NCBI GenBank assembly: GCA_004764695.1
Contig: SMSO01000032.1
Coordinates: forward strand, 4,136,983 to 4,200,982
Source: Schizochytrium sp. TIO01
Lineage: Eukaryota > Sar > Bigyra > Thraustochytrida > Thraustochytriidae
DNA: 64,000 nt
Direction: 5' to 3'
Below are positions 1 through 10,979 of the stretch, piece after piece. The notes under the pieces were generated by a model. It was not told where the DNA came from. It did no database searches and worked only from the letters and a program-made list of their open reading frames with translations. A program made the translations under genes and the position numbers. Every line of letters starts with the position of its first letter. The first letter of the stretch is position 1.

Positions 1-2103
1 GCAGCAGATGCCTCCCAAGACGATGAAGATGAATGTAGCCGTGATACAAATGGCAAATCATCTACCAAAAATGATAGTGTTAGCAACTCTGGGAATGATA
101 TTAACGCTCGTTTCGTTCTCAACGATGCTGCAACCATGACTTTGGCAAGAGATGCCGCACTTTTAGTGGCAGCTGTGCAAAGCGGTAAACCGCAAGCAAC
201 GACTGCATTGTGGTGCGATGCTCTTGTAGAAGAATCCGAGCGCAAGATTCTTAACACAGCACTTGAAAGCCTTCTTGGACTCTACCAAGAAAAAGGAGAC
301 GCCAACAATCAAGCTTTAAAAATAGCTGCCTCTGGTCTCGCATGGCTACACTTTGACAAGGAAACCTTTTTGGCACTCGCGCCACATTGGCGTGCCTGGC
401 GTGCATCTGCTATAAATTTTGATAAAAATCAAGAACTTCGCAAGGCAGCAATGAAACGTTTTGGTGACGGAGCTGGGCATGGACGAGCGAAAACGTCTCA
501 TAGCTGGGTTAAACTTGGAGTCTCCACACGTGTAAACGCAGAAAACGAGTTTGCCACAATGGTGCCTAATCCTTTACTATATGATTTTACAGATAATGCG
601 ACTACACCAGAGGACCAGAATGGACAGCCTCGCTTTGTAGATTCGCAAGGGCCATCCGGTGCATTTACTGAAGTGGCTGGAGAAGAAGCAGGCACTGCAA
701 CTTTTGCCGAGGTCTTGAACAGGTGCTGGAACCCGCTCTGGAAAACCTTGTGTGAATATGTTAAAGCTGGTAAACTTTTGATCGACTTGGTTGCAGGTGA
801 CTGCATCGAGCTACTTACAAAAAATCGGTTCGGAGAGAAGCGTGAATATGCTGCCATTGATACGAGCAATGTCTCAGATTATGTTGGTATCTGGAATATG
901 CTACTTCTCCTCGAACCTCTACTGGAAAACCAGGATAAGGCATTTGTTCAAACCGAGAGTATTCTGTGTGCTGCCGAGACCTGGAACGAATTAATGACGA
1001 GCTATGTTCCCCAAAGCCCGTCCGCTGCTCGCGAGCTAGCACGACTTATGGGCTTGAATCCATGCAAGCCCCCGCAGAGCCTGTGTCCTGATAAAGAAGA
1101 AAACTTTCTCCGTACAAGGTGGATGTTTCATGAACCAACTCAAGCTGATATTGCTCGCATGACCGATACAGAGGTAGTACAGAGTCTTGTTCAAGAGTTA
1201 AAGAGGGTTGCTCCAGTCGGAACTACATTGGACGAGGCAAAGATGGAGACAAACCTCTTTCCGCCTGAGATTAAAATGTTCCTAGAACTGGCAAAGTTGA
1301 ATCCCGAACCTCGCGAGCTTGAGCATGCCATAAAGAAGATTCTGCAACAAGCTGAAGAACGTTTGGAAAACACAAAAGACCGCACTAAAGCAGCATTTGA
1401 AGCTAACTTCTCATTCTTTCTTCAGGGTACTTTTGTGCCTCAGTCTGTTTCATCAGATATGATTCGTGATCCTCGGGAAACCATTGATAATTCATATCCA
1501 TTTCCTACTCACACTGTCATGACTACAGCATTGATGCTGAGATCAATTGCCAGGCGCTCGTCTCAGGGCCAAGAACTTGCTTCTTGGTTCATGGAGAACT
1601 ACTTCAAAAATAAAACTTTGAATACCCAAGCACACGTTAGACTACGAAACATGTCATTTCTCATGATGTGTGCACGTGTGCAAAACCTACCGGGCGCGCA
1701 CCTTCAAACCAAGCTCAAAGCGCCACCTTCACATGTGCAGGAGCTCACGTTTGAGACCGTCGATGATGTTTGGAAGCCCAAGGGCGGTCTCATGGAGCCT
1801 TCTCTTGCACTTTTACTTTTGAGCAAGAAAACAAACCTTGGCAAGCTGCTCAGCCGGGACAGCAATCGGTTTATCATTGATGATGACGATGACCAAGAGC
1901 ACAATAAGAACTTTGATCACCTCGCAGATGCCACGCCAAAGCACGCCCAAATTGTTGACAACATCAAACTAATTTCGAACTACAAGGAGGAGCCAGCACG
2001 TTTGATTATCCAAGTTGATCTTCCAAGTAAGCTGCCTTATACTGTCGCATACTTGCTTGACATGCAGACATATGCCATTCTGACTCAGCCTGTTAGCTTA
2101 TAG
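1..2103 (+). CDS. DUF4470-like protein, 5' truncated by window edge
   Basis: The reading frame is open from base 1 and ends at TAG 2101-2103. The first in-frame ATG is at 136, but the frame continues upstream with acidic/Ser-rich residues, so the true start probably lies outside the window. About 700 residues are visible. A central stretch near bases 860-930 reads IDTSNVSDYVGIWNML followed by LLLEPLL. This resembles the core of DUF4470, a domain often found in MYND-finger or methyltransferase-like proteins of fungi and protists. No MYND cysteine cluster is visible in this part. An Asp-rich run lies near the C-terminus. It is convergent with the next gene, only 172 bp away. The family call is by recalled motif resemblance; the biochemical function is unknown. 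Confidence 0.6.
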   Translation, partial: AADASQDDEDECSRDTNGKSSTKNDSVSNSGNDINARFVLNDAATMTLARDAALLVAAVQSGKPQATTALWCDALVEESERKILNTALESLLGLYQEKGDANNQALKIAASGLAWLHFDKETFLALAPHWRAWRASAINFDKNQELRKAAMKRFGDGAGHGRAKTSHSWVKLGVSTRVNAENEFATMVPNPLLYDFTDNATTPEDQNGQPRFVDSQGPSGAFTEVAGEEAGTATFAEVLNRCWNPLWKTLCEYVKAGKLLIDLVAGDCIELLTKNRFGEKREYAAIDTSNVSDYVGIWNMLLLLEPLLENQDKAFVQTESILCAAETWNELMTSYVPQSPSAARELARLMGLNPCKPPQSLCPDKEENFLRTRWMFHEPTQADIARMTDTEVVQSLVQELKRVAPVGTTLDEAKMETNLFPPEIKMFLELAKLNPEPRELEHAIKKILQQAEERLENTKDRTKAAFEANFSFFLQGTFVPQSVSSDMIRDPRETIDNSYPFPTHTVMTTALMLRSIARRSSQGQELASWFMENYFKNKTLNTQAHVRLRNMSFLMMCARVQNLPGAHLQTKLKAPPSHVQELTFETVDDVWKPKGGLMEPSLALLLLSKKTNLGKLLSRDSNRFIIDDDDDQEHNKNFDHLADATPKHAQIVDNIKLISNYKEEPARLIIQVDLPSKLPYTVAYLLDMQTYAILTQPVSL

Positions 2104-2275
2104 ATTGTGAAGGCTGGATATGTTTGGATTAAAGGATGTTTTCTTTTTATAAAAATGATTGATATTTTCGATATCTTATAATGAAACTAAGCGGGAAGCT
2201 CTCTATCTAGGCTAATGTACATCTCCTCTTTAATAAATTTTAAAATAAGAATAATAACAATGCGCATCAATCACT

Positions 2276-4082
2276 TTACGTGCACTTGAGACCACTCACA
2301 CAACAAGCACTAGGTTGTGATGGGTTTTGCACTTCTTTAAGAAAGCACATTGCGTCTGCTTTTGTGTAAACCCAGGATCTGCATCGATAATCTGATTCAC
2401 AAACTTTACGACACTCTCTTGCGCTACGCACTGCTTGGCTATGAAAGGCAATACCAGGACGATCAGAGTCAAATTCAAAATTCCGGGCTTGATTACACGG
2501 CATGCCAGCACCCTGTTGGCCGCCGCCGCCACCAAAATTCATTCCACCTGGGCCGCCAGCCTGCGGTAGACCAGCTTGAAAACCTCCGCTATTCATACCT
2601 CCACCCATGCCCATCATGGGTTGGCCCATTCCTTGCCCGTAAAGTCCATTTCCTTGCCATTGTTGTTGTATGCCGCCCATGCCCATGCCCATGCCCATTC
2701 CATTTCTACCCATCCCGTTTCCAGCAGGATATCCGCCCTGTTGGCCTCCAAACATTTGGTTCGGGTACGAACCTTGATTCATTTGCTGATTTTGTTGACG
2801 TTGCTGTTGTTGCTGCTGCTGCTGCTGATATTGCATCGAATTCTGCTGTTGATAATTGCCGGCAACCCCTGCGCCTCCCACCGAACTGGCACCACCACCA
2901 CCACCCCCAACTCCTCCTCCTCCTCCAAATCCGATACTTGCGAAATCATCCTGCGCATGTGTACCTGCAGAAGAATCTGCAGCCACAGCTTTACTACTCA
3001 AAGTCTTCTCCTCAGCTGAACCTCCTAGATTCAATGCTGAAGATGCTGGTGAAGATGCCGAAGAAAGTGGGCCTGACGATAAAGAAGCAGATGCGGATTG
3101 GACTTCTTGAAGTTTAGCTTTTACATCAGCAAGAGCTTTGCCTCTTTGCTTATTGTCTTGCTTCAATTTCTCCACCTTTGCACGAAGCTCACTCAGCGAT
3201 TCTTCGGCATGGTCTGCCTGTTCACGTGCTTCACTGGCTGCTGCTCGAAAGTGATCTCTTTCAGCCTCTAAACTTTGCTGCTTCTGTTTTAGCGCTTTGG
3301 CTAACGATTTCATCTCCCGTAACGAGTCTTCACATTTCAGGGCTTCGTCGTTCTCCAAACTCAAGTATATCGCCAGCAACATCGGCACCTTCTGCTGCGA
3401 TAGCTCCTGGACCTTCTGATGAGCCCGTTTCGGGCATCTGCTGGAGTTTGGTTAAAGCTTCATCATGCAAAGTCCGCGCCTGGTCACGTTCGCGTCTCAA
3501 GCGTTCCACCTCTGCTCTCAATTTGATTAGCTCCTCCTGAGAGGCATGAGCATCATTGGAGGACTTATCCACTGCTTCTGCTTTTGCATTCATTTCTTGA
3601 GTGGCCTTCGTAAGCTGTTGTTCAAGGCGCTCATTTGCAAACTCCAGCTGCGCAGTGTGCTCTTTGTATTTGTCAATTTGGGATTTTGCTCGCTGTAGAG
3701 AAACCATAAACGTGGCATTGAGTTTGGCAGCACTGGCAGTGTCTTTTTTGCTAAGAACTCTACCTTGCGCGAGAGCAGTTTTAGCATCTTCTTTGTATTT
3801 TTCCACCTCGCTGCGGACACGCAGCAAGTCCCCACTAATTTGAAGAGCCTTTTCCTTTAGTTTGTCAAATTTACGCTTCGGCACTGAGCTTGTTTCGAGC
3901 GAGAACTTCAGATGCTCCAACTCACTACGAAGTTCTGAAATGCGTTTGTCAGCAGCTGTCATAACCTCCGATGCCTGATTTGCACTGCCTTCTCCAGAAA
4001 GCGCCGCCGAAAGGTACGTCCAAAGTACAGGCACGCAACTCAGCATTGCCAGCGTGAAGAAAACCCGTTCCAAAGCCACCAT
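2276..4082 (-). CDS. Signal peptide/anchor + coiled coil + C-terminal PAN/Apple domain protein (one frame break)
   Basis: Two overlapping minus-strand frames form one protein. The best start is the ATG at 4082 (MVALERVFF...), which begins a hydrophobic signal peptide or anchor of about 25 residues; the frame upstream of it has no ATG. A long Lys/Glu-rich coiled coil follows, from 4000 to about 3120. Then come a Ser/Ala linker, a polyQ tract (2801-2830), a Gly/Met/Gln-rich low-complexity zone with repeated GMGMGM, and a Cys-rich C-terminus (about 2280-2490). The C-terminus contains DSDRPG, ECRKVCESDYRCRSWVY and CCVSGLKC, typical of PAN_4/Apple domains that bind protein or carbohydrate. The frames join between 3452 and about 3400. 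Removing one base from CCC, TTT or GGG in 3424-3434 makes the coil continuous; an intron is less likely. The product is probably a secreted or surface adhesive protein; that role is inferred. Confidence 0.68.
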
Positions 4083-5466
4083 GACGCGCAAGCTCTCAAA
4101 CGTTGGTGGTCTCACCGCGTTAAGGAGACCTGTGCAACATCCAACAAATGAGGACCTACCCAAGCGTGTCTGGCTTTGGCTTCGTGGTTGGACTCCACAA
4201 TTGACAAAATTGGTATCGACTTCCTTAGCTTTTATTCCCCTTGGTACCTGGGCACTAGGATAGTACTATCACTACTACTCTAGAGGAGCGATGAGATGGG
4301 TACGTGGAACTTGAGAACCGAGAAGAATTAGTTGACAATCAACTCATAAACGATCAGCAAGCACGAAGCAGCGACCAGACGGAGAGGTACCTTGCTCGAT
4401 GACGACGCATACTTTGCCACAATGGCCGCACATTCTTTGATGACGTGGTGTACTCTTGCTCCAAGAGGGGTTGGTGGGAACTTGTGAATAAAGTTCTAAC
4501 AGGCAGAGGCAATTCGCACTCAATATCCTTGCTTGAATACAATTCTGACTTCATTCACCACTCCAAGTTGAGTTGTCCCTGAAAGATCATCTCCCAAGAC
4601 ATATTATCCTCCTCCTCGAGAAAGGCACATTTCTCATCTTCTCTAAAGTCATAGTCTAAGCAAAAGCAAACATACTTCTTCTGCCACTTTCATCTATCAC
4701 AACCCTGCACCAAACTCTTCAGGACATGATGTCCCTCTTCGCCCCAAAGCATGAAGATTTCATTCATACCCCAATGCACAGCTCAAATGTCTAATCTTGA
4801 AGCACATTGCGCCTCTTCAAACCCTCAACGAAATACTGCAAATTCCATGTGGGACTCCTTTCATGGGTCCTCTCTTTTATCCACCTTAATCTCCTCCTTA
4901 GTAGGGCCCCCCTTCCATTTAAGGCCCTTTTGCGGGCGTGGCGAAGCTTCGCTGGGTCGAGGGCGGATACTTCACTTGTGGGGTCTATATTCTATAGTAT
5001 ATCCTGCGGATAAGCGTGTTTGGGGAAGAATAGTCTATAGTATTGTGAGGCGGTTAAGAGCGTGTTGGAAAGAACTGGAAAGAAGGGGAGAGAATCGGAG
5101 AGAAATGATAGTATCAATTAACCTGCAGAAAGTAGGATCCTGAGCTCTGAGGATTCATGTCTTGAGAATTTGGATAATGCTGGTCTGGAGCTGAGATTGG
5201 TGGGCCTGGAGCACTACGCGTCTGGCTTCAAGCTGTCATCTGACCGAATTAGATCCTCGGCCTGCAGTTGTTGCTTAATTGTTGAAATCTTCGATCGAAT
5301 TCTGATCGTCTGAAAAGAAGGTCAATGGCACTGTTACTTATTTAGAGTTATTAGGAGAAACAGAGATTTTTTTCAAAGAGATAAACAAAGAGAGAGAAAG
5401 AAGCGAAGGGAAACAACAGTCGAGAGAGCAAATCGCGATCAATCGCGCGTCGGCGTTTCGGCAGCG
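4083..5466. other. Intergenic region between divergent PAN-protein and Rpt2 genes
   Basis: This stretch of about 1.4 kb carries no ORF with protein-like composition. It must hold the promoters of both divergent genes. No motif stands out beyond an A/G-rich leader (5370-5420) directly before the Rpt2 start. Confidence 0.5.
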
Positions 5467-7231
5467 ATGGGCAACGCGCAGGGCGGCCCCGGCGGCGGGC
5501 GCGGTCGCAAGGATGACCAGCAGAAGAAGAAGAAGAAGTTCCAGCACGGACAGCCTACCCGTGTAGGCAAGCGTCGCAGGAAGCGCGGCGTGGCAACAGC
5601 GACCAAGGTGCCCAACGTGCTTCCGAGCGCTAAATGCAAGCTGCGTCTGATGAAGTTGGAGCGTATCAAGGACTTTCTTCTGCTTGAGGAGGAGTACATT
5701 CGTAACCAGGAGGTGCTTAAGCCAAAGCATGTCAAGGATGAGGAGGACCGCTCCAAGATCGACGAGCTGCGAGGCACTCCGCTCAGCATTGGCACGCTCG
5801 AGGAGATTATCGATGATAACCACGCCATTGTATCTTCAAGCGTTGGGCCTGAGTACTACGTCAACATTCTCTCTATCGTCGACCAGGACCAACTCGAACC
5901 CGGAGCTTCGGTGCTTCTGCACCACAAAACCTCGTCTGTGGTTGGTATTCTCAGCGACGACACTGACCCTCTCGTCACAACGATGAAGGTGGACAAGGCG
6001 CCTGCAGAGACTTACGCTGATATCGGAGGTCTTGAGGACCAGATTCAGGAGATGAAGGAGGCTGTTGAGCTCCCGCTTACACACCCGGAGCTCTACGAGG
6101 ATATTGGAATCAACCCGCCCAAGGGCGTTATCCTCTATGGACCTCCGGGTACTGGTAAGACGCTTCTTGCGAAGGCAGTCGCCAACCAAACATCTGCTAC
6201 ATTTCTTCGTGTGGTTGGATCAGAGCTCATTCAAAAGTACTTGGGAGATGGTCCCAAGCTTGTACGCCAAATGTTCGAAGTGGCCGAAGACCACTCTCCT
6301 TCCATCATCTTCATCGACGAGATTGACGCTGTGGGTATGAAACGTTACCAGAGTAAGTGACCTTTTTTTTTGCTAGTATGCCAACAGGAAGTGGGTGCGC
6401 CAAATCCCAACGCATTTCTTATCCTGATCTTATCAGATTGACCATCCTGAGCCTGAGGGTCTCTTGTTTTGTGCCCAGCACGCTTTCGAAGGCATAAAAC
6501 CAGTCAGTTTACTAACATTATTCATGAACAACCGTGCGTTGCTGATATTCTGCCGATGTTTCTCGGTGCCTACATTTTTTAAACTATCAACAGGTTCCAG
6601 TGGTGGTGCTAAAGAAATCGTAAGTTATTCAACTAGAGAGAGAAAAAAAGTATTGGAATACTGGACTAACAAAAGACGGCGAGAAATGATTGTTTTTCTT
6701 GGCAATATTAATTTCCCTTTTTCATATTTTACAGCAACGTACAATGCTTGAGCTTCTTAACCAGCTCGATGGTTTTGATAACCGCGCAGATATCAAGGTC
6801 ATCATGGCTACTAACCGTATTGACAGTCTTGACCCTGCCCTAATTCGTCCTGGTCGTATCGATCGTAAGATTGAGATTCCTCTCCCGAACGAAGCGACCA
6901 AGCGCCAGATTTTTTCCATTACCACCTCTAGGATGAACCTTGCGGATGATGTCGACCTTAACGTGTTTATCTCAGCAAAAGACGACATTTCCGGCGCCGA
7001 CATTAAGGCCATTTGCACAGAAGCCGGTCTCCTTGCTCTTCGCGAGCGTCGCATGAAGGTAAGTAAAACACACTTCCAAAGGCTTTTGAAGACACGCGCA
7101 GTTATAACTAACATAACTACGAACACAAACTCAAATCACAATTGCAGGTTACGCAAGACGATCTTGTCAAGGCCAAAGAGAGTGCCCTCTACCGCAAAAA
7201 GAGCAACATTCCCGAAGGCCTTTACTTGTAG
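5467..7231 (+). CDS. RPT2: 26S proteasome regulatory ATPase subunit Rpt2 (PSMC1/S4), four exons
   Basis: Exons are 5467-6352, 6594-6619, 6735-7058 and 7148-7231. Together they encode 439 residues, close to the 440 of human PSMC1. The N-terminus MGNAQGG has the N-myristoylation glycine typical of Rpt2. A Lys-rich segment and OB domain follow, then the AAA+ module. Walker A GPPGTGKT is near 6150, Walker B IIFIDEID near 6307, and the [14 protein letters not shown] helix near 6990. The C-terminus GLYL supplies the HbYX motif that opens the 20S gate. All three introns follow GT-AG rules (GTAAGT donors; CAG acceptors), and the phases 1, 0, 0 keep the frame. Exon 2 is only 26 nt and encodes SSGGAKEI at the conserved SGGEREIQRT region. 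The subunit unfolds ubiquitinated substrates in the 19S base. Confidence 0.96.
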
Positions 7232-8023
7232 ATCCACCCCGCTGGAGGGTCAAGAAAACAATAACAAAAGTAAATCATTTCACTACCCTATGAATCATTC
7301 ATTCACCTGATGATTTTCTCTTTGAGTGTTCATCACCTTTTAGAGCCCTTCCTTTCTGATTAACGCACACAGCATTTGCAGATGGCCTGTGCATGATTTG
7401 CCATCATGTGCATTCTGCTTCAAATTTTACCCACCTCTGAAAAAATGAACGATCTCCCAAAGACATATAACAGTCACCATTTTCTCCATGGGCTAAGTTT
7501 GTAGGCTCGTTCACACTGCTTTTTACTTGCCTCCATATAGAGGTGCAAGCGTGCCTTCTCAGTACAAGCAAGCGAGCAAGCAAGCAAGAACAGCTGCTAG
7601 TATATGCTTCTAAGAACGACCATAAATGAGAAAAAAAATACCAGAAGAAAAAAAATATTTTAGAATAAACGAAAACCAGTAAGAAAAAGGAAGCTGACCA
7701 ACGGTTGCCTTTTGCCAATCATAGATAGTGAGAAATTATATCCTATTAACACGACCATCTATAAACCGCTTGTAGAAACCTATAAGTCATAGTAAGTGAT
7801 TTCCTTATTTCCTGGTTAAAGAAGATGCTCTTTGTTTGTTTGTTTATTTATTTATTTGTTTGTTTGATTTGGGCTTGTTCGTCTTCAATCAATACCGGTT
7901 TGCCAGAGTCTACGCGCAGCGAAGCGTTCGGAGCTCTGTCATCGCGCGGATAGGTCGTTCGCAGGATCCCTTATCAGCTTCGTAGAAGGAAACCTCTCGG
8001 AGCCACACTTTCATATCCTCGCA
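7232..8023. other. Intergenic region with GTTT/ATTT microsatellite
   Basis: No gene is supported here. A tetranucleotide tract (GTTT, ATTT, GTTT) lies at about 7833-7867. CAAGCAAGCGAGCAAGCAAG occurs near 7566. The last 100 bp are presumably the 5' leader of the TPR gene. Confidence 0.5.
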
Positions 8024-8840
8024 ATGTCGAACAAAGAGGCCGAGGCCAAGAAGGATGCCGGCAACGACGCCTTCCGCAGTGGCGACCACGAGAAGGCCGT
8101 GCAGCTGTACTCAGAGGCGATCGAGCTCGACAACCTGAACCACGTTCTGTATGCTAACCGAGCGGCTGCTTACCTTGCTTTGAAGAAGTGGGAGGATGCC
8201 CGCACTGATGCGAAGAAATGTATTGCCTTGGATGCCACCTTCGTCAAGGCCTATTTGCGGCTCGCGATGGCCGAGAAGGAGCTCAAAAACCCTGAAGAGG
8301 CATTGCGCGTTATTAAAGAAGCCATGAAGCACTTCCCCAATACCTCTGGCAAGAAAGCAAACCAGAAAAAGGTCGGTGTGCACGAGTTTAAGAAGCTCGA
8401 GAAGGAGCTCAAACACCAGATCCGCGAGTCGTCTGTGAAATCCTCAGCTGACTCAAGCCGCGCATCAACTGAGCAGGCCATGATGGGCAATGGCACTCAA
8501 GGAGCTTGGCCAGAAGGTTATGGAGGCCAAGTTCAAGTGGATGCAGGTCGTTAATGACTTGAACGAAAAGGAAATCGAGCAACGCACAAAGAGTATTATT
8601 TCTCAGAGCATCATGGAGGAGACCAAATCCAAGGATGGAGCAGATGTTGTGTGCTACCGTGCCATGGGAAAGGGATTTTTGATGCAAAAATCTGCTCAGA
8701 TCACCAAGGACCTATCGGAAGAGAGCTCCAAGCTCTCCTCCGAAATTGAGAACCTCAAGAAGGGTCAGATGCTTCTCAAGCGCAAGATGGAGGACGCGAA
8801 CAACACCCTCATGGAGCACCTCCGCCGTCGCCAGCCTTAG
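8024..8840 (+). CDS. HOP-type TPR co-chaperone fused to prefoldin subunit 1-like domain (one frame break)
   Basis: The first frame (ATG 8024 to 8554) encodes three TPR motifs. It has the full two-carboxylate clamp: K10, N14, N45, K75 and R79, the same spacing as K8/N12/N43/K73/R77 of HOP TPR1. This predicts binding to the EEVD tails of Hsp70/Hsp90. The +1 frame (8490-8840) encodes about 116 residues resembling prefoldin beta subunit PFDN1: helix LKELGQKVMEAK, a central YRAMGKGFLMQ hairpin, then a second long coiled-coil helix ending in HLRRRQP. The second frame has a TGA at 8481-8483, so the join lies after it. One base fewer in GGG 8485-8487 fuses the frames. Alternatives are a 67-nt intron (8435-8501, phase 0, weak GTGAAA donor) or independent initiation at ATG 8490. 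Normally PFDN1 is a separate cytosolic subunit. Confidence 0.75.
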
Positions 8841-9524
8841 AGACCCCTGATTTCAAACCGACCTCTTACTTTACCCACCTTCTTTTAAAACAAAAATCCT
8901 TGCTATCACAAGAAAATAAAAACGAAATAAAAATACAAACGACCCCCACTATTTTTGCTTCCTTGTCCTGCATTTACGTATCTCAGCCAGGATAAGACTA
9001 CTATGGTGCTCTGCTTCTTTTCAACTATGTCCCAATTTAAAGTAGTTCTCAGGTGGACGATCTGAAACTTTTGTGAACGCGTACTTTGTGTACCACCTAT
9101 CAGAAATACATGGTATAGCTTCACCATGTTTTCGCATGATAGACCTTCCTTTGACCCCAAGAGAATATGTTTATATAAGCATTGAAAAGAAGAGGCGGAA
9201 GATCTCTCCTATGTAGTTAAAGAAAGCTTGATAAAATACATCTCCTGCCTTTCTCAGATGAACTTGAAAAAACAACAAAAGAACAAGAATTGAGCACGAT
9301 TATTGCCCTTAATATTCGCAAGATTGAAAAGAATTAATTGGGAATTGAACTATTTTCCTGGTTGTCGCAAACTAGATTATTTTAAATCGAATGTTCAAAC
9401 TGCTCTCAAAACAAAGTGAAGCTAAGGTGTCTATCACACCTTTGTAAAACACAAACAGGAAAAACAAAAACTACCTGTGCCTATTTTCTCAAACCCAAAC
9501 CAACATCGTAGTTACCTAAGCTAG
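8841..9524. other. Intergenic region
   Basis: AT-rich spacer between convergent genes. It presumably contains both 3' UTRs. AATAAA-like sequences occur near 8915-8930. No gene is supported. Confidence 0.45.
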
Positions 9525-10979
9525 TTAACCTGATGAGCTTGAGCCACTAAGATTGCCATTAATTTCATCACTGTTAGATCCCATGTTTCCCTCATTGCCA
9601 CGATGTGTGAAGGGCATGAGAAACTCAGGAGCGGGATGGGGATGTTTATTCGCTACTTCGATGACCATCACAATCGAGCCAAGCAGGAAAGCAATCGAGC
9701 CCCAAAATGTAGATAGATATGTACCATAGTACTGGCAACAAACTTCTTCTCCGTTAACGTTTGCAAGCAGACCAAAAACAGCACAAAGCAAGAAACCAAT
9801 ACCTCCAATTGTATTGAAGAAGTTCGCCCACCAACCCAGAGAGCCGAGGTTTGGTAGGAACCAACGATATTGAGTTTCAAGCATCAGGATAACACCTGCA
9901 TAGATAAAGCAAAATGAACCCAACACCTGGAACCCCCAGATGAAGACGTCTGCCAAAATAAAGCGCTCGCTGGGTAAGATAGTGTCAGTAGCTCCGCGAT
10001 TTGGGAGGGCAAGCACCACAGCAACAGTAAAGAGAGTCGCGCCGATCATCTGTACGCTTGCAGCTTTGGTTCCTGCATCGGAGAATTCCATAGCAAACCA
10101 TTTCCACTTGCGTCTGGGATCTTCCTGATGAGGAATCAAGTGAAGAATATTTTTCTTGTCCTTGTGAATTGAATTCTTTGCCATATCAGCCACCCGGTAA
10201 CCGAACTCCAAGTGGCGACGGGGGTTTATGGCCTCAAGAATTGAGAAATAAGCACCTATTTCGAACACGAGACCACCGAAAAAACCAGAAACAGATGTAA
10301 TGAGGAGATCGTTTCTCTCGCTCTCCACAGGCCACATCAGATACACGGCATTGATAACCCAGAGAATCGACCCCCACGTGAACACGTGTGCTACCCACCA
10401 TGAGATATTATCGGGTTCAATCGTCAGAATTGTCCACATATGTCGTTGAATATAGGTTTCTTCGTCATGAACTTCAATCATTGGAAACCGGTTCTTGCGA
10501 TGGTGCCTTGTATGGTACACAAGCTCTCCATCAAATTCACCAGGGTAGAAAACCACTGTGTTTGGGGTAATCTCCTGCACGCTTGTAATATTTGCTGGCA
10601 ATTCATTGAGGTTCTTAACATGGCGGAGAGCATACGGCGTATTTCCCTTTACTTCAGAGATTGGAACGCGAAGCCCTGCCATTGGGATTCTCGCGCGATC
10701 CGAGTCGCGAGACCAGACAACTCCTTTCGCTGCTAATGCTGCATCAATGATGTCTTTGTCTTGCTTCATTTCTGCCTCTTGGGGTTTAGCTGGAGCAGAA
10801 AATGTGGCCTCCAGATGTTTCCGCTGTCGTACATGGCTCTCTGCTTGGTCTGCATTAGAATGGGTACTGCTTGAAGCACTGGTGCTACCACTGTTTTCCG
10901 CCCCTAAGCTCCTGATGTGCAAGTTCTGTGCTTCTGCAGCGTCTGCTACGGGCGTGTTTTGTGCTTTATCAGGCAGCAT
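9525..10979 (-). CDS. Six-transmembrane-helix membrane protein of unknown function
   Basis: Single exon of 484 residues from ATG 10979. Residues 1-90 are Ser/Ala/Gln-rich and probably disordered and cytosolic. Residues 91-190 form a soluble region with a His-rich patch (YHTRHHRKNRF). Six hydrophobic helices follow at about 192-216, 224-249, 307-325, 341-367, 382-408 and 419-441, several starting with aromatic pairs such as SWWV and GWWA. A basic, amphipathic loop (about 253-300) separates helices 2 and 3. The tail contains acidic, Asn and Ser residues. The layout resembles uncharacterised fungal and protist integral membrane proteins, but no transporter or enzyme signature is recognisable. 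A very short Cys motif (EEVCCQYYG) sits between helices 5 and 6. Confidence 0.85.
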   Translation of the reverse strand: MLPDKAQNTPVADAAEAQNLHIRSLGAENSGSTSASSSTHSNADQAESHVRQRKHLEATFSAPAKPQEAEMKQDKDIIDAALAAKGVVWSRDSDRARIPMAGLRVPISEVKGNTPYALRHVKNLNELPANITSVQEITPNTVVFYPGEFDGELVYHTRHHRKNRFPMIEVHDEETYIQRHMWTILTIEPDNISWWVAHVFTWGSILWVINAVYLMWPVESERNDLLITSVSGFFGGLVFEIGAYFSILEAINPRRHLEFGYRVADMAKNSIHKDKKNILHLIPHQEDPRRKWKWFAMEFSDAGTKAASVQMIGATLFTVAVVLALPNRGATDTILPSERFILADVFIWGFQVLGSFCFIYAGVILMLETQYRWFLPNLGSLGWWANFFNTIGGIGFLLCAVFGLLANVNGEEVCCQYYGTYLSTFWGSIAFLLGSIVMVIEVANKHPHPAPEFLMPFTHRGNEGNMGSNSDEINGNLSGSSSSG

